From contig JAGBCL010000095.1 in assembly GCA_018110825.1 (NCBI GenBank), forward strand, positions 248,001-312,000: a DNA stretch of 64,000 bases, given 5' to 3'. The notes below the pieces were generated by a model that did not search any database, had not been told where the DNA came from, and saw only the letters and a program-made list of their open reading frames with translations. Origin of the DNA: Oscillospiraceae bacterium (GTDB lineage Bacteria; Bacillota; Clostridia; Oscillospirales; Ruminococcaceae). Below, one piece after another: positions 16,614-24,813 of the stretch (the stretch's first letter is position 1; each line of letters begins with the position of its first letter). Made by a program: the position numbers and the translations under genes.

Positions 16614-17783
16614 ATGGATAATCAGGCAAGTATGTACAGCGAGAAAAAACTTGCTTATTTTGAAACGGTTTACAGAGAGTCTAAGCTTTCAAAACCGCAG
16701 GATGTTAATATAACAGTTACAGCTAATCATATATACGGTGTTGCTTATATCTGCGAACAGCAGGGTATTATTGAGGAAGATCCCGTTTATTCACGTTTCA
16801 GTTGTGGACTTGAAGAAATTACAAAAATTTACATCAACAACAATAACAAGATGAACCCGATATACATTCAGTGTGATGATACATCAAAGAATGTTATCAA
16901 CCGAAAGAGAATTATTCTTCCTTGCTTCCCTGATAACAATGCAATTATCCAGGTTATCAATGATGCTAAAAAGGAAGTTGACGAAAAGCTTGAAAAACAG
17001 CGTGAAGCTGAGAAAAATCAGAAGATTAAAGAACTTGAAGCACGTCGCAGAGTTCAGGATGATGAATTTGAAATGCTGACAAGTGGCTGGAATGAAATGA
17101 AGGCTGAAAAGGCTGTTCCAGCTCCGGCACCAGCTCCGGCACCGGCACCAGCTCCGGCACCGGCACCAGCTCCAGCTCCGGCACCAGCACCAGCACCAGC
17201 TCCGGCACCGGCACCAGCTCCAGCTCCGGCACCAGCTCCGGCACCAGCACCTGCTCAAAAACAAGAATCTGTTTCTGTTGAGGATATTCTCGGACTTGAT
17301 GATATTCTAGGCATCAAGCACGATGAATCTGTGACTGTGGCAGCAATGGAAGTAGTCGAAGAGGTGCCCGATGAAAAGGCTATTGAGGCAATTCCAGAGG
17401 AAATAGTTCAGAAGGATCCTGATGAGCTTGAAGCAATTGAAATTCCTAATGAAATTCCAGTAGAAGAACCAAAGCCTGCTCCTGTTGAGGAAAAGCCTGT
17501 ACAGACAATTGAAGCAATCGATACGGCTGCTGAAATTGCAAAGAAGCTTACACCTAAGTCTGCACCTAAGAAGCACAGTGCACCTAAGGTTGAAGAAAAA
17601 GTTGAAGTCAAGGAAGAACCAAAGAGAGAAATCAATGTTATCTCTGCTGATGTTGCAGAAAATATGACTCTTGATGACTTTGAAACAGCTGTTAAGAAAC
17701 TGAAGGCAATGTATGACAACGGAATGATTTCCGATGGCGAATTTGCCGCTGAAAAGAAGAAGCTTCTCAAGCACTTATATTAA
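16614..17783 (+). CDS. SHOCT-domain protein with Pro-Ala spacer
   Basis: 389 residues. The N-terminal ~115 residues look like a bacterial PH-like or membrane-stress domain (short strands, ITVTANHIYGVAYIC, FSCGLEEITKIYI). A charged helix follows (VDEKLEKQREAEKNQKIKELEARRR). Residues 169-214 are 23 Pro-Ala pairs, then an acidic Glu-rich linker, and the last ~38 residues are a SHOCT domain (TLDDFETAVKKLKAMYDNGMISDGEFAAEKKKLL). SHOCT modules are short oligomerisation or targeting helices at protein ends. No signal peptide is evident. Function unknown; own promoter and terminator. Confidence 0.75.
   Translation: MDNQASMYSEKKLAYFETVYRESKLSKPQDVNITVTANHIYGVAYICEQQGIIEEDPVYSRFSCGLEEITKIYINNNNKMNPIYIQCDDTSKNVINRKRIILPCFPDNNAIIQVINDAKKEVDEKLEKQREAEKNQKIKELEARRRVQDDEFEMLTSGWNEMKAEKAVPAPAPAPAPAPAPAPAPAPAPAPAPAPAPAPAPAPAPAPAPAPAPAQKQESVSVEDILGLDDILGIKHDESVTVAAMEVVEEVPDEKAIEAIPEEIVQKDPDELEAIEIPNEIPVEEPKPAPVEEKPVQTIEAIDTAAEIAKKLTPKSAPKKHSAPKVEEKVEVKEEPKREINVISADVAENMTLDDFETAVKKLKAMYDNGMISDGEFAAEKKKLLKHLY
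17118..17255 (+). repeat. Pro-Ala codon repeat
   Basis: 46 codons alternate Pro (CCG/CCA/CCT) and Ala (GCT/GCA). The 6-bp period and mixed codons form a degenerate microsatellite that could vary in length by slippage without frameshift when whole units change. Confidence 0.85.
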
Positions 17784-17791
17784 TACATAAA

Positions 17792-17817
17792 GGGAACTCG
17801 TAGGAGTTCCCTTTTTT
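17792..17817 (+). terminator. Rho-independent terminator after SHOCT gene
   Basis: GGGAACTC (17792-17799) pairs with GAGTTCCC (17804-17811) around GTAG and is followed by six T. Confidence 0.9.
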
Positions 17818-17865
17818 ATGCAAATAAAACGGACACCTTAGTCTGTTTGGATAAAAATAAAGTAA

Positions 17866-17893
17866 GGGTACCGAGCAGTAGTGCTCGATACCC
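17866..17893 (-). terminator. Terminator for the minus-strand gene at 17955
   Basis: A 12-bp stem (17866-17877 with 17882-17893) contains one G.U pair when read as minus-strand RNA and an A.C mismatch on plus, so it was selected for minus-strand transcription; TTACTTTATTTTT follows on that strand. A second small hairpin (AAGGCG-ACAC-GCCTT, about 17914-17931) lies closer to the stop codon. Confidence 0.7.
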
Positions 17894-17954
17894 TCAATTT
17901 GTTATTGCGGATTGGCTAAGGCGACACGCCTTTGTCCGTTAATTTTATGATATG

Positions 17955-19004
17955 TTAATATCTCTGCAAGGTTTCAAGTGCTTCTTTTAAAGCAAACTTT
18001 TCAGCACTGCCTTCAGGAGCAGCTTCATATTGTGCTCTGATACGTTCAATAGCTTCATTCATTCGACCGTGAGGTGTCTTGCTGAAATCATCAGCATCAA
18101 ACTCATCATCATCACCGTTATCATCAATTACAGCACCTGATAAGTCGATATTCGCACCAAAAGGTACCTTTTCAAGAATTTTTTTCAGCATACGTCCGCT
18201 GCTGATTACAGCACCCGAAAGGTCAATATTTCGCCAGGAACCAAAGTTGTTGGAATTTTCATCTGCTTCAAATGACTTGTTACGTTCAGCCCACCACTGT
18301 TCATAGGTTAAATCCTCCGTTTCGGAGTAAGCCTCGTTATCAAGCGCAGGCATAAATCTTGCAACAGCGTGCTGTGCTACAATAAGGAAAGTAACATTTC
18401 CCGTTTCGCCCGTAGTAAACGGAATTTCATACACACGGAGCAAGCCGCTTTCATCACGCTTACTTAAAACAGGCTTAAAACGGCTCTTATCAAGCGGATA
18501 AGTAAATCTGTCATCCCAGTTGTTATCCTCATAAATAATGAACTGGGAAACAGCGTCATTTGTGTCATTGTGTCCGCCTGTCATTGCAAAACGAAAAACA
18601 TAATCAATGTTTGGTTCAAGTTGTTTGATACACTTAATCTGAGTCCAAGACCAGTTCCAATCACCGATTTCGTACATTTCAACAACTTTACCATTCTTAT
18701 CATTGACAACCATCCTGCTGCCGACATTCGAGTCACAGGTTGAGTCAAACTTGAATTCTCTTGCATTAAAATTTATAACATTACTCATAATAAAATCCTC
18801 CATATTTTCAGGAGCATGAGTATGCCGTTGCAAAAGACGGATTTCACAGTCCGAGGCATACTCTGCCCGACCGTTTTTAACCAGTCCTCTTGCCCTTTTG
18901 GGGTAAGTCCGACCGATTTCTTTTCCGAATTCATCTGTGACAATTACGTTTTTTTCTATGGGTTTCTCCCCCTTTGTCTGATATTCAATTGCAGTAACGT
19001 GCAA
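17955..19004 (-). CDS. Protein of unknown function with YPKRARGLVKNGRA leader segment
   Basis: The open frame is 349 codons from a TTG at 19004, but no ribosome site precedes that TTG. A strong site (GGAGG, 7 nt) precedes the internal ATG at 18788 (MSNVINFNAREF..., 277 residues). The stretch between them (residues 1-72) is in frame and carries a segment (VTDEFGKEIG, TYPKRARGLVKNGRAEY) that I recall as recurrent in clostridial proteins, so the long form may be real, or the short form may be re-initiated. The main body has a beta-rich domain with WNWSWTQIK and GGHNDTNDAVSQ and an acidic C-terminus containing two copies of NIDLSGAVI. No signal peptide or membrane helix. Function not recognised. 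Confidence 0.65.
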   Translation of the reverse strand: MHVTAIEYQTKGEKPIEKNVIVTDEFGKEIGRTYPKRARGLVKNGRAEYASDCEIRLLQRHTHAPENMEDFIMSNVINFNAREFKFDSTCDSNVGSRMVVNDKNGKVVEMYEIGDWNWSWTQIKCIKQLEPNIDYVFRFAMTGGHNDTNDAVSQFIIYEDNNWDDRFTYPLDKSRFKPVLSKRDESGLLRVYEIPFTTGETGNVTFLIVAQHAVARFMPALDNEAYSETEDLTYEQWWAERNKSFEADENSNNFGSWRNIDLSGAVISSGRMLKKILEKVPFGANIDLSGAVIDDNGDDDEFDADDFSKTPHGRMNEAIERIRAQYEAAPEGSAEKFALKEALETLQRY

Positions 19005-19160
19005 ATTAACGTTACCGTGCTGTAAGCTAAAGGCTTATCCGTATGTTATAACGGATTGCCCAAAGGTGCTTACCTTTCTGTTTTTTGTTATGGGTGCCGT
19101 CCCCGAAAAATATTATATCATATTTGGAAAAGATTTGCAACATTTTTTAGAAATTTTTTC

Positions 19161-19189
19161 TATAACAAGGATAGAACAGCCTTGTTATA
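19161..19189. repeat. Perfect 10-bp inverted repeat upstream of sigma factor gene
   Basis: TATAACAAGG (19161-19170) and CCTTGTTATA (19180-19189) are separated by 9 nt, 45 bp before the GTG start. No T-run follows, which argues against a terminator; it is either an operator or a leader hairpin. Confidence 0.55.
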
Positions 19190-19233
19190 AGTTTTATATA
19201 CGAAAACGCTTATCAACAGCAAGGAGGTGCAGC

Positions 19234-19695
19234 GTGAACAGCATTGAAATAAAAAGGTTATACGAAAAATATTTCGATACGGTGTATAGAATTTGTTTTC
19301 TGTATATGAAAAATGAAGCGGATGCCGCAGATATTGTACAGGACGTTTTCTGCCGTATGATAAAGCGCAGCCCTGTTTTTGACAGCGACGAAAAAGCGAA
19401 AGCCTGGTTGATTGTCACGGCTTCAAACTGCTGTAAAACCTTGCTGAAAAAGTGGTGGTACAAGCTTACAGAGTATAATGAAGCAATGGGAAAAGAGAAA
19501 ACGGAAATGTCAGATAATTCTGTGCTTACGGCAGTCTGGGAACTTGATAAAAAGTACAGCCTGCCTGTTTACCTCTATTACTATGAGGGCTACAAAACCG
19601 CTGAAATCGCAGAAATTCTTAACGAAAAGCAATCCACCATACAAACAAGACTTGCAAAGGCAAGAGAACTATTACGATTGGAATTGGAGGAATAA
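19234..19695 (+). CDS. ECF-type RNA polymerase sigma factor
   Basis: 153 residues from a GTG start at 19234 with AAGGAGG 6 nt upstream; the open frame reaches further up but has no other ribosome site. Region 2 shows LYEKYFDTVYRICFLYMKNEADAADIVQDVFCRMI, including the DAxDIVQDVF core-binding and -10 melting segment. Region 4 shows YLYYYEGYKTAEIAEILNEKQSTIQTRLAKAREL, a helix-turn-helix for the -35 element. The next gene starts 3 bp after the stop and encodes a DUF4179 membrane protein, the usual anti-sigma-like partner. Likely controls a cell-envelope stress regulon, possibly including itself. Confidence 0.9.
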   Translation: MNSIEIKRLYEKYFDTVYRICFLYMKNEADAADIVQDVFCRMIKRSPVFDSDEKAKAWLIVTASNCCKTLLKKWWYKLTEYNEAMGKEKTEMSDNSVLTAVWELDKKYSLPVYLYYYEGYKTAEIAEILNEKQSTIQTRLAKARELLRLELEE

Positions 19696-19697
19696 TA

Positions 19698-20717
19698 ATG
19701 AAAAAAACAGACCTTATAAATCAATTTGACAGCATAAATGCAGACGAAAACACAAAGGATAAAATCTGGAACAGCATTTCCGAAAAATCAGTAAACGCTA
19801 AACCTAAGCTTGTCAGAAAGTCATTTATTATTGCGGCAGCAGCTGCGTGTTTGCTTGTATGTTCAATGCCTGTTGTTGCAAACAGTATAAAATCCCTGCT
19901 TAATGAAAAATATCCCGAAACGGTTGTTATGCAGGAAAATATTCAGAAGGCTGTTTACGAAAGCAATGACGGTCACGTTAAAATGACGGTTGACGAACTG
20001 CTTTCCGATGAAATGATTGTGCTTATGACAGTACATTATGAAGCAATCGACGAAAAGGGAAAAGACTGGATTGCTAACCATAAATTTGAAAGCAATATTG
20101 CCTTAATCAGCAGTAGAAATGCAGGTTTCGGAATTGTTCCCGATATGGGTGACAACACCATAATTCATGGCGTAAATGTATCCTACAATACAGAAGAGCT
20201 TACCGAATATAAAACTGATACAGAACGTTGGTTTTTACTGCATTACGAAGCTTCAAGCCGTGACTATGACTCAGCTCAAGGCAAGTTTGCATATCCCATG
20301 ACGACAGGTGTGGAAACGGTTTTCATTGACACAAAGGGCAACGTACCCGTAAAAACTATTGAACTGAAAAAAGACGAAGTGCCAAGTGAGTATTATACTC
20401 CCACACATATCGAACTTTCCAAGCTGTCTTTTGTAATTTATGCAATGCAGCACGGCGTTTACGAAACCTTCAGTGAGCCTTATCATTACGGAAGCAGATG
20501 GATTTTGCCTGATGAAGAGTACGAAAAAATCGCTTGCTTCTTTGTGATGGAAAACGGCGAAAAAATTGAACTCGAAGGAGGTATGAATTCTACTCATCCC
20601 GACGAAAAAAACAACTACAGCGACCTTGTTCTGCTCAGCAATAAATTGCCTGAAAATATTGATATAGAAACAATTGTGGGACTTGAAATCAATGGGGTTT
20701 ATTATGATTTGACTTGA
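19698..20717 (+). CDS. DUF4179-type membrane protein (putative anti-sigma partner)
   Basis: 339 residues; GGAGG of the sigma gene end serves as its ribosome site. A cytosolic N-terminus of ~35 residues (INQFDSINADENTKDKIWNSI) resembles a short sigma-binding segment. A transmembrane helix (about 45-64, SFIIAAAAACLLVCSMPVVA) follows, then an extracellular beta-rich domain with VKMTVDELLSDEMIVLMTVHYEA, typical of DUF4179. The sigma factor is immediately upstream, so an anti-sigma role is a family-based inference. The stop codon lies inside the -35 box of the rnpB promoter. Confidence 0.78.
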   Translation: MKKTDLINQFDSINADENTKDKIWNSISEKSVNAKPKLVRKSFIIAAAAACLLVCSMPVVANSIKSLLNEKYPETVVMQENIQKAVYESNDGHVKMTVDELLSDEMIVLMTVHYEAIDEKGKDWIANHKFESNIALISSRNAGFGIVPDMGDNTIIHGVNVSYNTEELTEYKTDTERWFLLHYEASSRDYDSAQGKFAYPMTTGVETVFIDTKGNVPVKTIELKKDEVPSEYYTPTHIELSKLSFVIYAMQHGVYETFSEPYHYGSRWILPDEEYEKIACFFVMENGEKIELEGGMNSTHPDEKNNYSDLVLLSNKLPENIDIETIVGLEINGVYYDLT

Positions 20718-20742
20718 CAACCATACCCCAAAATGCTATAAT
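20714..20742 (+). promoter_or_regulatory. Perfect consensus promoter for rnpB
   Basis: TTGACA (20714-20719), 17 bp, TATAAT (20737-20742). The predicted start 7 bp downstream coincides with the first base of the RNase P P1 helix. The -35 box overlaps the stop codon of the preceding gene. Confidence 0.92.
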
Positions 20743-20748
20743 AACCTT

Positions 20749-21111
20749 GCGAGTAAGCTATGCGGTTGAAAGCCAATAAATTGGCTACCAATGCTAACGC
20801 ATTGGCTTTAGGAAAGTCCGAGCATCACAGAGCAGGGTAGCTGCTAACGGCAGCCGAGGGCGACCTTAGGGATAGTGCAACAGAAATATACCGCCAGATT
20901 TTCTGGTAAGGATGGAAAGGCGAGGTAAGAGCTCACCGGAACGCAGGAGACTGCGTTGCCATGTAAACCCTACCCGATGCAACGTCATTTTGGAACAATA
21001 CGTTATTGTCTGCTCGGCAGGCGTATTGCAAAGACGGCTTGAGCATTTCGGCAACGATCTGCCTAGATAGATTTCCGCACACGACAAAACTCGGCTTATC
21101 GGCTTAGTCGC
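20749..21111 (+). ncRNA. rnpB: RNase P RNA, bacterial type A
   Basis: The catalytic RNA of RNase P matures the 5' ends of tRNAs. Conserved segments are visible in order: AGGAAAGTCCG near position 80, AGAGCAGGGTAGCTG, GAGGGCGACCTTAGGG, the universally conserved ACAGAAATATACCGCC, GGTAAGGATGGAAAGGCG, and near the 3' end AGATAGATTTCCGCAC. The ends come from the P1 helix, where GCGAGTAAGC (20749-20758) pairs with GCTTAGTCGC (21102-21111) with one mismatch. About 363 nt fits type A. Open frames on either strand here are spurious. Confidence 0.96.
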
Positions 21112-21124
21112 ATATTTGAAATCA

Positions 21125-21155
21125 AACCTCTGTTTCTTTTGAAGCAGAGGTTTTT
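21125..21155 (+). terminator. Terminator of rnpB
   Basis: A 12-bp stem (21125-21136 with 21141-21152, one G.U) with a TTTT loop runs into TTTTT. Confidence 0.88.
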
Positions 21156-21168
21156 CGTGTTTAAATGC

Positions 21169-21197
21169 TTGCCAATTTTCTGCAAATATGATATAAT
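21169..21197 (+). promoter_or_regulatory. Sigma-A promoter for tex
   Basis: TTGCCA (21169-21174), 17 bp, TATAAT (21192-21197), with an extended TG one base upstream of the -10. Confidence 0.8.
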
Positions 21198-21256
21198 AAA
21201 TAAGCTGTTTTGCAAAGTGATACAGCATGGCATTTTTACTCAAAGGAGAGATTTTT

Positions 21257-23431
21257 TTGAACATTAACGAAACCCTTGCCAAAGAATTCAAGCTCCGTCA
21301 GGAGCAGATTGACAACACAGTTTCCCTTATCGACGACGGCAAAACAATTCCGTTTATTGCACGTTACCGTAAGGAACTGACAGGCTCACTGGATGACCAG
21401 GTACTCCGTGAAATCTTTGACAGGCTTACATATCTGCGTAACCTTGAAAAGCGCAAGGAGGAAATCACCTCCGCAATTACCGAGCAGGAAAAGATGACAG
21501 ACGAGATTGCGGCTGCTATCGAAAAGGCAATGACTCTTGTTGAAGTTGAGGACATTTACCGTCCCTTCAAGCCGAAGAGAAAGACACGTGGCTCTGTTGC
21601 CCGTGAGCGTGGTCTTGAACCTCTCGCTGAATTTATCCTTGCACAGGACAAGTCCTCCGACCCGAATGCAGAGGCTGAAAAGTTCGTTGACGAGGAAAAG
21701 GGCGTAGCTGACGCTGATGCGGCAATTCAGGGCGCTATGGATATCATTGCTGAGGATATTTCCGACGACGCTGAACTCCGTAAGAAGCTTCGTGCAATGA
21801 TTACAAAGCAGGGTATGATGACTTCCAAGGCGGCAAACCCCGAGGAAGAAACCGTGTACAACAACTACTACGAATTTTCCGAGCCTGTGTTCAGAATTGC
21901 AGGACACCGTGTTCTTGCACTTGACCGCGGTGAGCGTGAGGACAAGCTCAAGGTTAGTATTGTAATCCCTGAAATGAGCGGCGAAAATCTTACCGCTGAA
22001 AATTATGTAAAGAATAATTCCGCTTGCGGCGAGCTTGTTAAGGCAGCTGCCGAGGACAGCTTCAAGCGTCTTATATTCCCGTCAGTTGAACGTGAAATCC
22101 GCGCTGACCTTACCGCAAAGGCTTGCGAAGACGCAATCAAGGTTTTCGCATCAAATCTCCGTCAGCTTCTTATGCAGCCGCCTGTTAAGGGCAACGTTGC
22201 GCTCGGTCTTGACCCAGGCTACAGAACAGGCTGTAAGCTGGCAGTTGTTGACGCTACAGGCAAGGTACTGGAAACAGGTGTTGCCTACATCACAACAGGC
22301 GAACAGCGTAAAATCGAGCAGGGTAAAGTGCTTGTGAAAAAGCTTATTGAGAAGCATGGCGTTTCCATTATCGCAATCGGTAACGGTACAGCTTCCCGTG
22401 AGTCAGAAGCTTTTGTTGCCGAGCTTATCAAGGAAATTCCACAGAAGGTAAGCTATATGGTTGTTTCCGAGGCAGGCGCTTCGGTTTATTCAGCATCAAA
22501 GCTTGCGGCGGCTGAATTCCCTGAGTATGACGTTTCACTCAGAAGTGCGGTTTCTATCGCAAGACGTCTGCAGGACCCGCTTGCTGAGCTCGTAAAAATT
22601 GACCCTAAGGCAATCGGTGTCGGACAATATCAGCACGATATGCCAAAGGCGAGAATGGACGAGGCTCTTTCGGGTGTTGTTGAAGACTGCGTAAACAGCG
22701 TTGGCGTTGACCTCAACACAGCTTCTCACTCCCTGCTTTCCTATATCGCGGGTATCAGTGCGGCTGTTGCAAAAAATATCGTTGCATACCGTGAGGAAAA
22801 CGGCTCTTTCACAGATAGAAAGCAGCTTCTCAAGGTTGCAAAGCTTGGTCCTAAGGCTTACGAACAGTGCGCAGGCTTCCTCCGTGTAAGCGGCGGCAAG
22901 AATCCGCTTGACAACACGGCTGTTCACCCTGAAAGCTACGAGGCAGCAAAGAAAATCATTGACGAGTGCGGCTTCTCAATCGCTGACCTGAAGGGCAATA
23001 AGCTTGCTGAAATTCCTGCTGCTGCCGAAAAAATTGGTGTTGCCAAGATTGCCGAAACAGCAGGTATCGGCGTACCAACCGTAAAGGACATCGTCAAGGA
23101 GCTTGCAAAGCCGGGACGTGACCCACGTGACGAGCTTCCACCACCACTTCTCAGAAGCGGCGACGTAATGGAAATCAAGGACTTGAAGCCAGGTATGGAG
23201 CTTGTTGGTACGGTAAGAAACGTTATCGACTTCGGTTGTTTCGTTGATATCGGTGTTCACGAGGACGGTCTGGTGCATATTTCCCAGATTTGTGACCGCT
23301 ACATCAAGCACCCTCTTGAAGCCGTAAAGGTCAACGAGGTTGTCAAGGTGCGTGTACTTGACGTTGACGTCAAGAGAAAGAGAATTTCCCTTACAATGAA
23401 GCTGAATGAGAAAAAGGATTCTACTAAATAA
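21257..23431 (+). CDS. tex: Tex-family S1 RNA-binding protein (TTG start)
   Basis: 724 residues from TTG 21257, chosen because AAAGGAGAG ends 6 nt upstream and Tex proteins begin with this INETLAKEF segment; the in-frame ATG at 21227 lies before that ribosome site. Domains in order: N-terminal HTH-like bundle (LIDDGKTIPFIARYRKE), YqgF/RNase H-like domain (ALGLDPGYRTGCKLAVVD, with IAIGNGTASRESE), helix-hairpin-helix repeats (LNTASHSLLSYIAGIS, AYREENGSF), and a C-terminal S1 domain (GTVRNVIDFGCFVDIG, DGLVHISQI). Tex binds RNA polymerase-associated nucleic acid and affects transcription and stress tolerance. Single-gene unit. Confidence 0.95.
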   Translation: MNINETLAKEFKLRQEQIDNTVSLIDDGKTIPFIARYRKELTGSLDDQVLREIFDRLTYLRNLEKRKEEITSAITEQEKMTDEIAAAIEKAMTLVEVEDIYRPFKPKRKTRGSVARERGLEPLAEFILAQDKSSDPNAEAEKFVDEEKGVADADAAIQGAMDIIAEDISDDAELRKKLRAMITKQGMMTSKAANPEEETVYNNYYEFSEPVFRIAGHRVLALDRGEREDKLKVSIVIPEMSGENLTAENYVKNNSACGELVKAAAEDSFKRLIFPSVEREIRADLTAKACEDAIKVFASNLRQLLMQPPVKGNVALGLDPGYRTGCKLAVVDATGKVLETGVAYITTGEQRKIEQGKVLVKKLIEKHGVSIIAIGNGTASRESEAFVAELIKEIPQKVSYMVVSEAGASVYSASKLAAAEFPEYDVSLRSAVSIARRLQDPLAELVKIDPKAIGVGQYQHDMPKARMDEALSGVVEDCVNSVGVDLNTASHSLLSYIAGISAAVAKNIVAYREENGSFTDRKQLLKVAKLGPKAYEQCAGFLRVSGGKNPLDNTAVHPESYEAAKKIIDECGFSIADLKGNKLAEIPAAAEKIGVAKIAETAGIGVPTVKDIVKELAKPGRDPRDELPPPLLRSGDVMEIKDLKPGMELVGTVRNVIDFGCFVDIGVHEDGLVHISQICDRYIKHPLEAVKVNEVVKVRVLDVDVKRKRISLTMKLNEKKDSTK

Positions 23432-23440
23432 TTAAAAACT

Positions 23441-23500
23441 AACGCTGGAAATTTACCGTCTTTGTTGCAATTGACGAACGGCATTTTCAGCGTTTTTCTT
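23441..23500 (+). terminator. Terminator after tex
   Basis: AACGCTGGAAAT (23441-23452) pairs with ATTTTCAGCGTT (23483-23494, one G.U) over a 30-nt loop that itself can form ACCGTC/GACGAACGG pairing; TTTCTT follows. Confidence 0.8.
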
Positions 23501-23606
23501 TGGTAAAATCTGTTTGTGGATAATGCTTCGATTTGCAGCTTGAGGGACTTGCGAGGTTTGTTGAAAATAAATAAATTTGAACAAAATATTTCCGTCAAGG
23601 TAAAGT

Positions 23607-23635
23607 TTGCCGAATGTCTGACAGGGGAGTATAAT
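23607..23635 (+). promoter_or_regulatory. Sigma-A promoter for the ECF S-component gene
   Basis: TTGCCG (23607-23612), 17 bp, TATAAT (23630-23635). GTCTG and CAGAC flank the -10 box symmetrically and could be half-sites of an operator. No riboswitch is visible in the ~25-nt leader. Confidence 0.75.
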
Positions 23636-23667
23636 ACAGACATACCAAAGAAAAGGGAGTTTTGATT

Positions 23668-24462
23668 ATGTCTGAAACAGCAAAAAAACGTCAGAATTTA
23701 TACCGTATAGTAGCCGTTGGACTTATGGCGGCGCTTGTTTATATCGGCAACTTTATGGAAATCCGTCTTAACAATGATGCCCGTGTACATCTCGGAAATT
23801 CAATGTGTCTGTTGGCAGGTCTGCTTTTTGGCGGAATCAACGGCGGCCTTTCCTCAGGTATAGGCGGTGCACTTTATGATTTGTTCAATCCTGCTTATGT
23901 GTTGTCAGCACCCTATACATTTTTCTCAAAGTTCTCTATGGGCTGGGTTGCAGGCAAGATAAACCGTACAGGAATTAAAAGTGAGTTTAAAAGAACTCTT
24001 ATCGCCGCAATCTGCGGTCAGGTTACATATATTGTTCTTTACCTCGGCAAGTCTTTCATTGAACAGCTTATCCTCGGCAACCCCGTTGAAACAGCAACAA
24101 CCGTTATGGTTGAAAAGGCTGTAACTTCCTGCATAAATGGCGTGCTGGCTGTAATAATTGCCGTGCCGCTTTCAATTGCAATCAGAAAGGCACTCCGTGC
24201 GTCAGGCTTCAAGGCACTTATTGACGAAAAGCCTGAAAGCAAGGGCTATTTCACACCTGTAACAATTGCCCTTACAGCATTTGCTGTAATTGTAACAGCT
24301 GGCTTCGGTATCAGACTTTCCGCTGAGAAGAAAATTCAGAAAGCCGAAGCAGAAAAGGAAGCCGCATATCAGCAGCAGATTGACGACCTTACATATCAGC
24401 TTGAATATCTTTACGAACAGATGGGAATTGAGCCTCCTGTCGTTGAGGAAGTAAGTGAATAA
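23668..24462 (+). CDS. ECF transporter S component (substrate-binding membrane subunit)
   Basis: 264 residues from ATG 23668 (AAAGGGAG 8 nt upstream; a TTG two codons earlier is less likely). The S-component start LYRIVAVGLMAALVYIGNFMEI, the strongly conserved loop GGINGGLSSGIGGALYDLFNPAYVLSAPYTFFSKFSMGWVAGKI and about six membrane helices place it in the energy-coupling-factor vitamin transporter group. The C-terminus carries an unusual helix/coiled-coil tail after the last helix (EKKIQKAEAEKEAAYQQQIDDL). It would share the EcfAA'T module encoded elsewhere. The vitamin or metal cannot be named from this sequence. Confidence 0.85.
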   Translation: MSETAKKRQNLYRIVAVGLMAALVYIGNFMEIRLNNDARVHLGNSMCLLAGLLFGGINGGLSSGIGGALYDLFNPAYVLSAPYTFFSKFSMGWVAGKINRTGIKSEFKRTLIAAICGQVTYIVLYLGKSFIEQLILGNPVETATTVMVEKAVTSCINGVLAVIIAVPLSIAIRKALRASGFKALIDEKPESKGYFTPVTIALTAFAVIVTAGFGIRLSAEKKIQKAEAEKEAAYQQQIDDLTYQLEYLYEQMGIEPPVVEEVSE

Positions 24463-24468
24463 AATGGA

Positions 24469-24500
24469 AGCCTGCGTGTGTTACGCAGGCTTTATTTGTT
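24469..24500. terminator. Bidirectional terminator
   Basis: AGCCTGCGT (24469-24477) pairs with ACGCAGGCT (24483-24491) around 5 nt and is followed by TTTATTTGTTT; the minus-strand HTH gene ends right at it. Confidence 0.85.
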
Positions 24501-24704
24501 TATTTCAGGGTTTTCTGTGCGGCATAAAATATAGTCAATGCTTACTCCATAAAAATCAGCAAGCACCATAAGTGTTTCAGTTGGTGGAACACGCTCTCCG
24601 TTTTCAAATTTTGATTGTAATGATTGTTCAATTCCTGTTTTCATCTGCAAGGCAATTTGTGTATATCCCTTGCTTTTCCTCAGTAGCTTTAAGTTGTTTT
24701 TCAT
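24492..24704 (-). CDS. XRE-family helix-turn-helix regulator
   Basis: 70 residues, essentially one Cro/C1-type domain: LKLLRKSKGYTQIALQMKTGIEQSLQSKFENGERVPPTETLMVLADFYGVSIDYIL. Such single-domain proteins commonly repress their own divergent promoter region. A 15-bp perfect palindrome lies 13 bp upstream of its ATG, between it and the divergent AT-rich gene, a natural operator. Confidence 0.9.
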   Translation of the reverse strand: MKNNLKLLRKSKGYTQIALQMKTGIEQSLQSKFENGERVPPTETLMVLADFYGVSIDYILCRTENPEINK

Positions 24705-24716
24705 AACATCACCCTA

Positions 24717-24731
24717 ATGACATTATGTCAT
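24717..24731. promoter_or_regulatory. 15-bp perfect palindrome, candidate operator of the XRE regulator
   Basis: ATGACATTATGTCAT is symmetrical about the central T. It lies 10 bp upstream of the plus-strand -35 box and over the expected -10 region of the minus-strand gene. Confidence 0.65.
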
Positions 24732-24740
24732 AATTCTATA

Positions 24741-24769
24741 TTGACAAATATTACAATTTGCCATATTAT
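24741..24769 (+). promoter_or_regulatory. Sigma-A promoter for the AT-rich membrane protein gene
   Basis: TTGACA (24741-24746), 17 bp, TATTAT (24764-24769). Transcription would start near 24776, one base after the upstream ATG at 24775, which rules that ATG out. Confidence 0.82.
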
Positions 24770-24813
24770 AGATTTTGAAGAATTACAATAAATATTCAGA
24801 AAGAGTGAGTATT

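Noticed and set aside
17118-17255. 6-bp repeat as a possible non-coding satellite
   Set aside because: It is fully in frame within a gene with coding flanks and encodes Pro-Ala pairs.
20866-21291. Minus-strand open frame of 141 codons
   Set aside because: It covers RNase P RNA and its terminator; the structured RNA explains the sequence.
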